From contig JAIXZU010000030.1 in assembly GCA_027489415.1 (NCBI GenBank), positions 1 through 8,793 on the forward strand: 8,793 nt of DNA. The letters run 5' to 3'. Each line of letters begins with the position of its first letter. Positions within the stretch are counted from its first letter, which is position 1. The notes beneath the pieces were generated by a model, which made no database searches, was not told the origin of the DNA, and saw only the letters and a program-made list of their open reading frames with translations. This document shows, one piece after another, positions 1-5,801 of the stretch. Origin of the DNA: Alphaproteobacteria bacterium (GTDB taxonomy: Bacteria > Pseudomonadota > Alphaproteobacteria > UBA2136 > UBA6156). The position numbers and the translations under genes were made by a program.

Positions 1-292
1 CCATGCCTTTCACAAGGTCGTCCTGAAACTTGAAGATACGCTGCGCCTTGAACTCATCAGTCTGCGCAAAGGCCTTGGCCTGTTGCGGCGTCATATCCTG
101 CAAACGCACCTTGATGTCTTCCTCATAGCTCATCCACGCAAAGTAAGCGTTCTCCGTTGCCGGATAAACGCCGTCTTCATACCGGATATCAGCCGGGTAC
201 ATATTGGAAAGAAAGAAGTTCTCATTCCGGAAGCACATAATCACATTCACCGGTTCACTTCCGGTCTTAAACGTCAAACTTGCATCAAACAT
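1..292 (-). CDS. NADAR-domain protein (YbiA-like), 3' end cut by window
   Basis: The minus strand reads an open frame from ATG at 292 to the window edge, 97 codons, with no stop. Residues 26-33 (FFLSNMYP) and 43-54 (YPATENAYFAWM) match the NADAR signature 'FLSNFYP ... YpsvEHayQa', followed by a helical part with 'TPQQAKAFA' near residue 68 and a KFQDDLVKGM segment near 88. NADAR proteins act on ADP-ribose or NAD-related substrates; some reverse guanine ADP-ribosylation as antitoxins of DarT1 toxins, and YbiA relates to riboflavin intermediates. Which substrate applies here cannot be told. The invariant Glu is present (E47), but the usual following His is Asn. The start was chosen for its Shine-Dalgarno CAGGAG, 6-7 nt upstream. 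The same frame stays open upstream to an ATG at 625, with alternative starts GTG 355, ATG 397 and ATG 460, so a longer N-terminus is possible. Codon use is more AT-ending than in the neighbours. Domain call fairly sure; start less so. Confidence 0.75.
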   Translation of the reverse strand, partial: MFDASLTFKTGSEPVNVIMCFRNENFFLSNMYPADIRYEDGVYPATENAYFAWMSYEEDIKVRLQDMTPQQAKAFAQTDEFKAQRIFKFQDDLVKGM

Positions 293-436
293 CGCTGTCT
301 CCTGTGGCAAGCGGTAAGTCGTAATTAACGCATACACTTCCTTCAACTTATCCACAAGCCCCCATGAATTTCCGGAACCATCCCCTCCCCCACCCATTAC
401 CCTTCCACAATGCCAACAAGGGAAGGAATCCAAATC

Positions 437-820
437 ATGCCTCAAGGCCGTACCACTCATTCTCACATGCCCGCCGCCATGGTGAAACCGATAGACACCG
501 CAGTCCTGCCGCCCGCCACCAACCCGCTGGACGACTCCGTCCTCCTCCAAACCGCGAATCAAAATAGCCTGTCCGCGGACGACACCACCGAAGCCCACAC
601 CACACCCGAAGCCTCTCTCAGCCATACGGAATTAGAACCCGACGCCGACACCGATTTCCCACTCACGGGGGCAGACGAAGACTCCGCCACCTCCCAATCA
701 ACCCTCTCCGGCAGCACCTTCCACACCACGAAACCGAATGCGGACTTCCCGGACTCCGACGAATCCCAATCATGGCAAATCACCGCCACCGCCCGCGGCA
801 CTGGCTCCCTGGAACGCTAA
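437..820 (+). CDS. small acidic low-complexity hypothetical protein
   Basis: I do not recognise this 127-residue protein. It is rich in Thr, Ser, Asp, Glu and Pro with few hydrophobic stretches, so it is probably largely disordered; no signal peptide, membrane span or catalytic motif is visible. The start at 437 was preferred to the more upstream ATG at 410 because a good Shine-Dalgarno (GGAAGGA, 421-427) lies 9 nt before it, while 410 has none. Third codon positions are dominated by C and G, as in the next gene at 956, which argues that it is translated. It is transcribed divergently from the NADAR gene and is followed by a hairpin at 830-860. The opposite strand is also open in register over 437-625, which weakens confidence. 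It may be a phage-type or accessory small protein; that is inference. Confidence 0.5.
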   Translation: MPQGRTTHSHMPAAMVKPIDTAVLPPATNPLDDSVLLQTANQNSLSADDTTEAHTTPEASLSHTELEPDADTDFPLTGADEDSATSQSTLSGSTFHTTKPNADFPDSDESQSWQITATARGTGSLER

Positions 821-829
821 TCCCAAATG

Positions 830-860
830 AAAAAAGCCCGCATCAGCGGGCTTTACTATT
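830..860 (+). terminator. rho-independent terminator-like hairpin, possibly bidirectional
   Basis: AAAGCCCGC (833-841), loop ATCA, GCGGGCTTT (846-854). It begins 9 nt after the stop codon of the small acidic protein. On the plus strand the tail is TTTACTATT; on the minus strand the tail is a clean run of six T, so it could also stop antisense transcripts from the right. Confidence 0.75.
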
Positions 861-872
861 CCATCCAAAGCC

Positions 873-901
873 TTGTAATTCCTGAAAACCACCCCTATAT
901 A
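873..901 (+). promoter_or_regulatory. sigma70-type promoter for the HD hydrolase gene
   Basis: TTGTAA (873-878), a 17-nt spacer, then TATATA (896-901). It lies after the upstream terminator and predicts a leader of about 48 nt before the ATG at 956, containing a small GCCA/TGGC hairpin (911-922). The match to consensus and spacing is good, but no start site has been measured. Confidence 0.6.
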
Positions 902-955
902 ACCCTCAAAGCCAATTCTGGCTTACATAGTCGTTTCTCGAAAGGAGAAGACACC

Positions 956-1699
956 ATGCGCGCGCATGAAATGAACGCCCTCCTCGATACCCCCCACCAC
1001 GAAGCCCTCTGGGACAAAGTCCTCGAAGGCTTCAAGTACATCTCCGGTCGCGACTGGGAGGAACGCGCCAACTACCAGCACTTCTGGACACTCGTGGACC
1101 ACCTTTACAAGCTCACCCACGGCACCAATGCACACCTGCCGGACGTCTTCATCGGCCCTCTCATGCTCATGTTCTGCGGCCACACCGGCCGCATCCGTAA
1201 AGGCATCCGTGGGCGTCCCTACTTCCATCATCCGCTGATGGTCCTCTACCTCGCCTGGCTGCTCAAGCTGCCGCTGTCCCACCAGCTCGCCGCCATCAGC
1301 CACGATGACATCGAGGATGTCCCCAAGCAGCTGAACGTCGTAGAAAGCTGGATTCGCCAGCAACTCGCCTTCCAGCAACCGCCGGAAGTCGTCGCCATCG
1401 TGGACAACCTCACCAACAAGCCGGAAAAAGGGGAGGAGAAGCACACCTACCAGAAGCGAAAAATCGCCACCATGCCGCTACTGGACGCCGTCCTGAAGCT
1501 CTGCGACAGAATCTGCAACATGTACGACATGCGGCACGACAAGCCGAAGACCTTCACACCAAGCCGCATCGAAAAGGAGTGCTACATGGCCCTCGAACTC
1601 ACCGAAGCCATGCCCGTCCAGGCTCCCGAGCCCGTGCTGGCCCTCATGGCCTTCGCGATCGACCTCCTCGTCAAGGAAAACGAGCTCACCCTCGCGTAA
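956..1699 (+). CDS. stand-alone HD hydrolase of the SpoT/MESH1 type (putative alarmone hydrolase)
   Basis: A 247-residue protein with the Mn-dependent HD fold of (p)ppGpp hydrolases. Residues in order: GHTGRIRKG (75-83), matching the H-x-x-Q-x-R-K region; PYFHHP (88-93), first metal His at 92; SHDDIED (115-121), equivalent to MESH1 HDTVED; and KLCDRICNM (181-189), with the last metal ligand D184 and conserved N188. All metal ligands seem present, so it is predicted active. Family members cleave the 3'-pyrophosphate of (p)ppGpp, and some act on NADPH or other nucleotides; the actual substrate here is inferred only. No synthetase, TGS or ACT domain follows. About 70 N-terminal residues are not recognised. 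The ATG at 956 was chosen because AAAGGAGAAG lies just before it; the in-frame ATG at 827 lies within the upstream terminator. It is convergent with pyrH. Confidence 0.8.
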   Translation: MRAHEMNALLDTPHHEALWDKVLEGFKYISGRDWEERANYQHFWTLVDHLYKLTHGTNAHLPDVFIGPLMLMFCGHTGRIRKGIRGRPYFHHPLMVLYLAWLLKLPLSHQLAAISHDDIEDVPKQLNVVESWIRQQLAFQQPPEVVAIVDNLTNKPEKGEEKHTYQKRKIATMPLLDAVLKLCDRICNMYDMRHDKPKTFTPSRIEKECYMALELTEAMPVQAPEPVLALMAFAIDLLVKENELTLA

Positions 1700-1717
1700 C
1701 CTGATACCCCCAAAACC

Positions 1718-1745
1718 GAAGAAGCCCGCGCAAGCGGGCTTCTTT
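1718..1745. terminator. bidirectional terminator between the HD gene and pyrH
   Basis: AAGAAGCCCGC (1719-1729), loop GCAA, GCGGGCTTCTT (1734-1744): an 11-bp perfect stem. The plus-strand tail is TTCTTT and the minus-strand tail is CGGTTTTG, so it can end transcripts from both convergent genes. A second perfect 6-bp hairpin CGGTGC/GCACCG sits at 1750-1764, between this terminator and the pyrH stop. Confidence 0.85.
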
Positions 1746-1795
1746 CACGCGGTGCACAGCACCGTCTCTCAGGTATCCGCCAGCGCGATCAAAGT

Positions 1796-2497
1796 CTATT
1801 CGTGGACAATCGTATGGCGCGCTGTCCCCGCCAAAGCCGCAACCACATCACCAACTTTGCAAACCATTAAAGGAAGACGGTTCTCACGGCAAAGCGCAAT
1901 CGCCGCTCCATCCATCACCTTCAGGTCATCAACCAGCACGTCCTTGTAGGAAATATCCGGCAAATGCTTGGCATCAGGGTTCTTTTTCGGGTCAGCCGTG
2001 TAAATGCCGTCCACGTTGGTGGCCTTAATATAAACTTCGGCACCAATCTCAATCGCGCGCAACGCCCCTGCGGTGTCGGTGGTGAAGAACGGGTTTCCGG
2101 TTCCAGCGGCAAAAATCACCACGCGCCCCTTTTCCATGTGCCGCATCGCACGGCGCCGAATGTACGGCTCAGCAACCGTATCAATTCGTATCGCACTCAT
2201 CACGCGGGTCTGAATATCTTCCTTCTCCAGCATGCTCTGCAACGCCAGTGCATTAATTACGGTGGCCAACATGCCCATCTGGTGCGCCTGTGCCGCCACA
2301 ATCCCTGTTGCGGCGGTTTCCTTACCGCGGATCATATTGCCACCGCCAATAACAACACCAATCTCAATCCCCTTATCCTTTAGGGTCTTAATTTCATGGG
2401 CAATTTCCTCAATCGCATGCACATCCAGCACTTTTTCGTGTTGGTCACCGGCCAGCCGTTCACCGCTAACCTTCAGTAAAATACGCTTATAATCCAT
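1796..2497 (-). CDS. pyrH: UMP kinase (uridylate kinase)
   Basis: Cytoplasmic bacterial UMP kinase of the amino-acid-kinase family, converting UMP and ATP to UDP and ADP in pyrimidine nucleotide synthesis; members are hexameric and usually controlled by GTP and UTP. The 233 residues are full length for the family. Visible motifs: LLKVSGE (7-13), IGGGNMIRG (50-58), GTGNPFFTTDTAG (132-144), KATNVDGIYTADP (158-170), and MDGAAIALCRENRLPL (195-210), which corresponds to the C-terminal base-contact region. AAGGAGAC lies just upstream of the ATG at 2497, and the start overlaps the end of the preceding nucleotidyltransferase gene by 11 nt, so translation is probably coupled. It is the last gene of the csaA-nucleotidyltransferase-pyrH unit. 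The usual downstream partner frr is absent; a terminator and a convergent gene follow. Oddity: GERL replaces the common GEAL. Confidence 0.97.
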   Translation of the reverse strand: MDYKRILLKVSGERLAGDQHEKVLDVHAIEEIAHEIKTLKDKGIEIGVVIGGGNMIRGKETAATGIVAAQAHQMGMLATVINALALQSMLEKEDIQTRVMSAIRIDTVAEPYIRRRAMRHMEKGRVVIFAAGTGNPFFTTDTAGALRAIEIGAEVYIKATNVDGIYTADPKKNPDAKHLPDISYKDVLVDDLKVMDGAAIALCRENRLPLMVCKVGDVVAALAGTARHTIVHE

Positions 2498-3071
2498 GCT
2501 TTGTCTCCTTAAGGGCTGTCATCCATATGTGCTCACCATATACCACTTTCAAGGCCAGCATCAGCCATTCGCTCTCAAAAGCGGACAAAAACGGCAGCAC
2601 CGCCTTAAAATCCTTCACATCTTTGTCACGAATATTTTTGCTTTTCTGCAGTAAAGCCACCGCAGGGTTCAAAAACGGCAAGCGCTCCGGCCCGGCCACA
2701 AACACCTCTTCAATCGGCATTTTTACACGGGCATCATCACGGTAAATCCAGTCTTCGCCCTTGGTTTCCAACAGCACCAGCTCATAAAAATCCGCACCAT
2801 CCCGCACATGCAACTTATGCACGGTCTCAGCGGGCACTTCTCCCTCTTTCATCGGCACTTCGCGCCCATCTACCATCTTGAACCAGTTGGCATCCGGCCA
2901 AACCTCGCGCCATTCCTCAAGGTCTTCCCGCAAAATGCAAATGTCCACGTCATCATGCGGACGCGTCACGGTGCCAACAGTGCCGTCAATCGCCCAGCCG
3001 CCGCCAAACCCCCACACCGCAAACACATCTTCAAGTTTGCCGGCAATTTTTGTCAGTTCTTTAAAATCCAT
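2487..3071 (-). CDS. nucleotidyltransferase-fold protein, ANT(2'')-like
   Basis: A 194-residue protein (ATG at 3071) with the pol-beta-type nucleotidyltransferase signature: GFGGGWAIDG (21-30), then TRPHDDVDI (36-44) with candidate metal Asp residues D41 and D43. A helical tail with KSKNIRDKDVKDF (143-155) resembles the C-terminal helix of such proteins. The spacing GGWAID ... TRPHDDVDI is that of the aminoglycoside-2''-adenylyltransferase / LinA-like group, but many relatives do not act on antibiotics and the substrate is unknown. The csaA stop and this ATG overlap as TGATG; upstream in-frame GTG 3077 and TTG 3074 are possible starts but less likely. The end overlaps pyrH by 11 nt. Lying between csaA and pyrH in an overlapping operon, it is co-transcribed with housekeeping genes, unlike typical resistance cassettes. 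Family call good, function unknown. Confidence 0.8.
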   Translation of the reverse strand: MDFKELTKIAGKLEDVFAVWGFGGGWAIDGTVGTVTRPHDDVDICILREDLEEWREVWPDANWFKMVDGREVPMKEGEVPAETVHKLHVRDGADFYELVLLETKGEDWIYRDDARVKMPIEEVFVAGPERLPFLNPAVALLQKSKNIRDKDVKDFKAVLPFLSAFESEWLMLALKVVYGEHIWMTALKETKHGL

Positions 3072-3427
3072 CAACACATTCTTACACCTATTGCTACATC
3101 ACGGTCTACCTGAAGCAAGCAAATCGCGCCATCCCCATCCGCCACCCCAAGCAATAAAAACTCGCTCATAAACGGCCCAATCTGCCGTGTGGGGGCATTC
3201 ACCCACCCCATCACCTTCCGCCCCACAAGGCTCTCCTTCGTATAATGCACGGTCACCTGCGCACTGGTCTTCCGCACACCATACTCACCGCCAAAATCCA
3301 CCCAAATCTGAAACGCCGGCTTCCTCGCCTCCGGAAAATCCCGCACCTCCACAATCTGCCCTACCCGCACATCCACAGCAAAAAATTGCTCAGCGGCAAT
3401 CTCCGGCATTTTTCCTTCAATTTTCAT
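3071..3427 (-). CDS. csaA: CsaA-type tRNA-binding domain protein / export-related chaperone
   Basis: A 118-residue single-domain protein of the tRNA-binding OB-fold family (as in MetRS C-termini and Arc1p/EMAP II). The stretch DVRVGQIVEV (19-28), then FPEARKPAFQIWVDFG (31-46), KTSAQVT (53-59), MGWVNAPTRQIGPFMSE (74-90) and a terminal LLQVDRDVAIG (103-113) follow Bacillus CsaA throughout its length (DIRTGTIV, FPEARVPA, SSAQIT, VNFPPRRI, LLQPD). CsaA is a dimeric cytoplasmic protein proposed to assist protein export and able to bind tRNA. The start at 3427 has GGAG 7 nt upstream. It is first in the operon with the nucleotidyltransferase and pyrH, behind the tsf terminator, and a candidate promoter lies at 3451-3479. 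About 15 residues precede the conserved domain; M7 is an alternative start. Confidence 0.9.
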   Translation of the reverse strand: MKIEGKMPEIAAEQFFAVDVRVGQIVEVRDFPEARKPAFQIWVDFGGEYGVRKTSAQVTVHYTKESLVGRKVMGWVNAPTRQIGPFMSEFLLLGVADGDGAICLLQVDRDVAIGVRMC

Positions 3428-3450
3428 AAGCCAACTCCATTATCAGTAAG

Positions 3451-3479
3451 GTTTTAACATAGGTAACCACGCCACCCAA
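3451..3479 (-). promoter_or_regulatory. candidate promoter of the csaA-pyrH operon
   Basis: On the minus strand TTGGGT (3479-3474), a 17-nt spacer, then TAAAAC (3456-3451), about 24 nt before the csaA start. It lies after the tsf terminator, where a new promoter is expected. The hexamers are only moderate matches. Confidence 0.35.
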
Positions 3480-3484
3480 CAATC

Positions 3485-3514
3485 AAAAAAGCCCCGGCCA
3501 AAACCGGGGCTTTT
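3485..3514 (-). terminator. rho-independent terminator of tsf
   Basis: Minus strand: GCCCCGG (3510-3504), loop TTTTGG, CCGGGGC (3497-3491), then six T (3490-3485), preceded by four A. It begins 14 nt after the tsf stop. The 7-bp GC stem and T run make it strong; A runs on the other side would let it work in the reverse direction too. Confidence 0.92.
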
Positions 3515-3527
3515 CCACATCCAACGC

Positions 3528-4421
3528 TTAAGCAGCGCCAGCGATTTGCTTCATAACTTCTTCCGCGAAGTTGGATTCTTCCTTCTCCACACCTTCACCA
3601 AGGCCAAAGCGCACGAAACCGGAAACCTTGGCACCAGCCTTGGCATCAGCCACAACTTTACCAACCTTGCGGTCTGGGTCCATCACGAAGGGCTGGTCAA
3701 CGAGGCAGATTTCCTCAAGGAACTTGCTCACGCGGCCTTCCACAATCTTTTCAACCACGGCAGCAGGCTTACCGCTCTCGGCAGCTTGGGCTTCGTAAAT
3801 GCCGCGCTCACGGGCCAGCATGTCTTGGTCAACGCTGTCACGGTCAAGGGCAGCGGGGTTGGAAGCAGCAACGTGCATCGCAACCTGACGGGCCACTTCA
3901 CCAACATCACCGCCGGAAACAGCAACCAGCGCACCAATCTTACCACCCATGTGGATGTAAGCCCCAACGTTACCGTCAGCACTTTCCAGCTTGGCGGCGC
4001 GGCGCAGTTCCATGTTTTCACCAACGGTGGCAATCATGTCGGTCAGTTGCTCACCAATGGTCTTGCCGTTGCCGTAAGCAAGGGCCTTAACGGCGTCTAC
4101 GGTGCCTGCACCGGCTTCCAGTGCCAGTTCAGCGGCCTTCTTCACAAAGCCGGAGAACTGTTCGTTACGGGCCGCAAAGTCGGTCTCGGAGTTCACTTCG
4201 ATCATAATCCCGGTCTTACCGTTGGAAACCGCCCAAACAATGCCTTCAGCAGCAGCGCGGCCGCTCTTCTTGGCAGCTTTGGAAATGCCCTTTTCGCGCA
4301 GCCAGTCCATGGCGGCTTCAATGTTGCCGTCGTTGGCTTCAAGCGCCTTTTTCACGTCGCCCATACCGGCGCCGCTACGGTCACGCAGGTCTTTTACCAT
4401 TTGTGGAGTAATCGTGGTCAT
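3528..4421 (-). CDS. tsf: translation elongation factor Ts
   Basis: EF-Ts, the guanine-nucleotide exchange factor that regenerates EF-Tu-GTP in the cytoplasm. 297 residues, normal for the family. The N-terminal UBA-like domain reads TPQMVKDLRDRSGAGMGDVKKAL (5-27, in two pieces: TPQMVKDLRDRSGAG and MGDVKKAL), followed by EAAMDWLREKGISKAAKK (35-52). The EF-Tu-contacting core motif TDFAARNEQF (80-89) is present (commonly TDFVARN). The C-terminal half carries the coiled-coil and dimerisation subdomains, with QPFVMDPDRKVGKVV near residue 243. AAGGGGA lies 8 nt upstream of the ATG at 4421. Unusually no rpsB is upstream: a 162-bp palindrome and then prs are there, so tsf seems monocistronic, with terminators on both sides. 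Confidence 0.97.
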   Translation of the reverse strand: MTTITPQMVKDLRDRSGAGMGDVKKALEANDGNIEAAMDWLREKGISKAAKKSGRAAAEGIVWAVSNGKTGIMIEVNSETDFAARNEQFSGFVKKAAELALEAGAGTVDAVKALAYGNGKTIGEQLTDMIATVGENMELRRAAKLESADGNVGAYIHMGGKIGALVAVSGGDVGEVARQVAMHVAASNPAALDRDSVDQDMLARERGIYEAQAAESGKPAAVVEKIVEGRVSKFLEEICLVDQPFVMDPDRKVGKVVADAKAGAKVSGFVRFGLGEGVEKEESNFAEEVMKQIAGAA

Positions 4422-4450
4422 GTACTCAGTCCCCTTGTCTTTGAATCTCT

Positions 4451-4612
4451 AAAGCTATTCTCGTCAATTATTAGCCATCCTGGCGGAGATAAAAAGGTGT
4501 TTGGTTGAGTTCGTAAAAGTGGCTAATAGCGAGACTATTTGACATTTTTACGAACTCAACCAGGCGCGTTTTTAGCCCGTCAGGATGGCTAATAATTGAC
4601 GAGGATGGCTTT
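4451..4612. repeat. long imperfect palindrome (MITE-like) upstream of tsf
   Basis: Outer arms 4451-4482 and 4581-4612: 30 of 32 positions pair in DNA terms, with 23 consecutive perfect pairs (4460-4482 with 4581-4603). Inner arms 4503-4518 (GGTTGAGTTCGTAAAA) and 4546-4561 pair perfectly over 16 bp and continue imperfectly to a CGAGA loop at 4530-4534. The segments between (4483-4502, 4562-4580) share CGG and TAAAAA in matching order, so the whole block can fold end to end. No protein fits in it. CTTTGA occurs on both sides (4439-4444 and 4609-4614), a possible but weak target duplication because it overlaps the arm. It may be a non-autonomous transposable palindrome or a leader structure of tsf; origin unknown. 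Confidence 0.85.
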
Positions 4613-4623
4613 GACTTGCCCGC

Positions 4624-4651
4624 ACCATACCCAAATTCCCCGCAAAAGCAA
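4624..4651 (-). promoter_or_regulatory. candidate tsf promoter upstream of the palindrome
   Basis: Minus strand TTGCTT (4651-4646), 16-nt spacer, TATGGT (4629-4624). If used, the tsf mRNA would start near 4617 and carry the whole palindrome as a structured leader of about 195 nt. Other weak candidates exist: the palindrome itself contains TTGACG facing tsf (4467-4462), without a good -10 partner. Confidence 0.3.
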
Positions 4652-4665
4652 GCAGAAACAGGCAC

Positions 4666-4696
4666 AAAAAAAGGGCCGGAGCCCCTCTTTTTAGCC
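4666..4696 (-). terminator. rho-independent terminator of prs
   Basis: Minus strand: GGGC (4684-4681), loop TCCG, GCCC (4676-4673), extended by G-T and A-T pairs, followed by seven T (4672-4666). The A-rich upstream side overlaps the prs stop codon at 4691-4693. Plus-strand tail is CTCTTTTT, so bidirectional use is possible. Confidence 0.8.
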
Positions 4697-5692
4697 ATAA
4701 ATTTCTTCAAGGCTGTCACCCTCGACAATCCGCCGTATCGCCACCCCCAAAAGCGGCGCCACACTAATACAATGCACCCCGCGCAACCCCCTAATATCCT
4801 CATTGAGCGGCAACGTATCAGTCAGCCACAGGTTCTGGAACCCCGCCCCCGCCACATGCCGTACCGCATCGCCCACAAAAATGCCATGGGTCACAACCGC
4901 ACTCACCGCACTAGCACCAGCAGCCCTTAACGCCGTGGCCGCCAAGGAAAGGCTCTTCGCCGTCCCAATCATATCATCCACGATAATACAATGCCGCCCG
5001 CGAACATCACCAATCACCGCATCCGCCCCCTCCCCAGCCTTCGCCTTGCGTTTATCCACGGCTGCCAACGGGTAATCATCGGGCTGGTTGTCGCCGTCAG
5101 CATCCAGCAGGCCTGCAAATTTGCGCGCGCGGTTCAACCCACTTAAATCCGTAGCCACAATGCAAATATCATCTCCCAGTAGGGCTTTTTGAACCTCCTT
5201 CGCCAGCACCAGCGCACCGGGCAGGTTATCGCACGGAACCTCGTAAAAGCCCTGTACCTGCCCACTGTGCAGGTCAAAGGTAATAATCCGCCCAATGCCC
5301 GCCGTCTCCAGCATCCGCGCCAGTAACTTGGCGGAAATCGGGCTTCGCGGCCGCGCCTTACGGTCTTGCCGGCTGTAGGCAAGGTACGGCACCACAACGG
5401 TAATCTCACCGGCACTTGCCCGCCGGCAGGCATCCACCAGCAGCAAAAGCTCCATCAGGTGGGAATGGATCGGCGCCGCCATCGTCTGCACAATAAACAC
5501 GGGGCGCTTGCGCACGCTGGCTTCCAGTTCAACCCCAATCTCACCATCCACAAACGTCTCAATTTTAACGGGGTGAACGTACCCGCCAAGGCTCCACGCA
5601 ATCTCTTCGGCCAACTTACGGCTGGCACTTCCCGCAATAATCACCGGCTCATCCAGCTTGGGCTTGTCAGCCGTGTGCACAATCTCATTCAT
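4691..5692 (-). CDS. prs: ribose-phosphate pyrophosphokinase (PRPP synthetase), divergent
   Basis: PRPP synthetase family, 333 residues: two phosphoribosyltransferase-like domains that make PRPP from ribose-5-phosphate and ATP for nucleotide, His and Trp synthesis. Clear family motifs: FVDGEIGVEL (47-56), LMELLLLVDACRRASAGEIT (79-98), PYLAYSRQDRK (102-112), DLHSGQVQGFYEVPCDNL (140-157), DKRKAKA (213-219, flexible-loop basic residues), and IIVDDMIGTAKSL (236-248). Departures from class I consensus: the phosphate loop reads DDMIGTAKS rather than DDMIDTGGT, and the PD-x-GG-xx-RA motif reads TDLSGLNRAR (181-190). There is also an acidic insertion DADGDNQPDD (197-206). It may be a functional but variant enzyme or a paralog with altered kinetics. 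AAGAGG lies 9 nt before ATG 5692. The upstream gene is 109 bp away on the same strand. Confidence 0.9.
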   Translation of the reverse strand: MNEIVHTADKPKLDEPVIIAGSASRKLAEEIAWSLGGYVHPVKIETFVDGEIGVELEASVRKRPVFIVQTMAAPIHSHLMELLLLVDACRRASAGEITVVVPYLAYSRQDRKARPRSPISAKLLARMLETAGIGRIITFDLHSGQVQGFYEVPCDNLPGALVLAKEVQKALLGDDICIVATDLSGLNRARKFAGLLDADGDNQPDDYPLAAVDKRKAKAGEGADAVIGDVRGRHCIIVDDMIGTAKSLSLAATALRAAGASAVSAVVTHGIFVGDAVRHVAGAGFQNLWLTDTLPLNEDIRGLRGVHCISVAPLLGVAIRRIVEGDSLEEIYG

Positions 5693-5772
5693 AAGCTGAA
5701 ACCTCTTTTTCTTATTTTCAAGGATACTTCAAACCCTCCCCAATCACACCACCTCTGCCCAAACTCCCACCA

Positions 5773-5800
5773 TCTAACCTCTAACTTCTAACCTCTAAAC
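5773..5800. repeat. two tandem 14-bp repeats
   Basis: TCTAACCTCTAACT (5773-5786) is followed directly by TCTAACCTCTAAAC (5787-5800), 12 of 14 identical, just downstream of the stop of the small membrane protein on the minus strand. The rest of the 5693-5801 gap shows the prs ribosome binding site and no convincing promoter or hairpin. Confidence 0.7.
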
Positions 5801-5801
5801 T

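Noticed and set aside
410..436. Start of the small acidic protein at ATG 410
   Set aside because: No Shine-Dalgarno before it, while ATG 437 has GGAAGGA at proper spacing.
827..955. N-terminal extension of the HD protein from ATG 827
   Set aside because: It would begin inside the terminator hairpin and span the predicted promoter; ATG 956 has a strong ribosome binding site.
3546..4508. 320-codon open frame on the plus strand opposite tsf
   Set aside because: It is antisense to a certain EF-Ts gene, has no recognisable domain, and runs into the palindrome.
4471..4803. Minus-strand frame of 110 codons across the tsf-prs gap
   Set aside because: It covers the palindrome, the prs terminator and the prs 3' end; it matches no family.
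5773..5800. Tandem 14-bp repeats considered as CRISPR or iteron array
   Set aside because: Only two adjacent copies with no spacers and no replication or Cas gene nearby.
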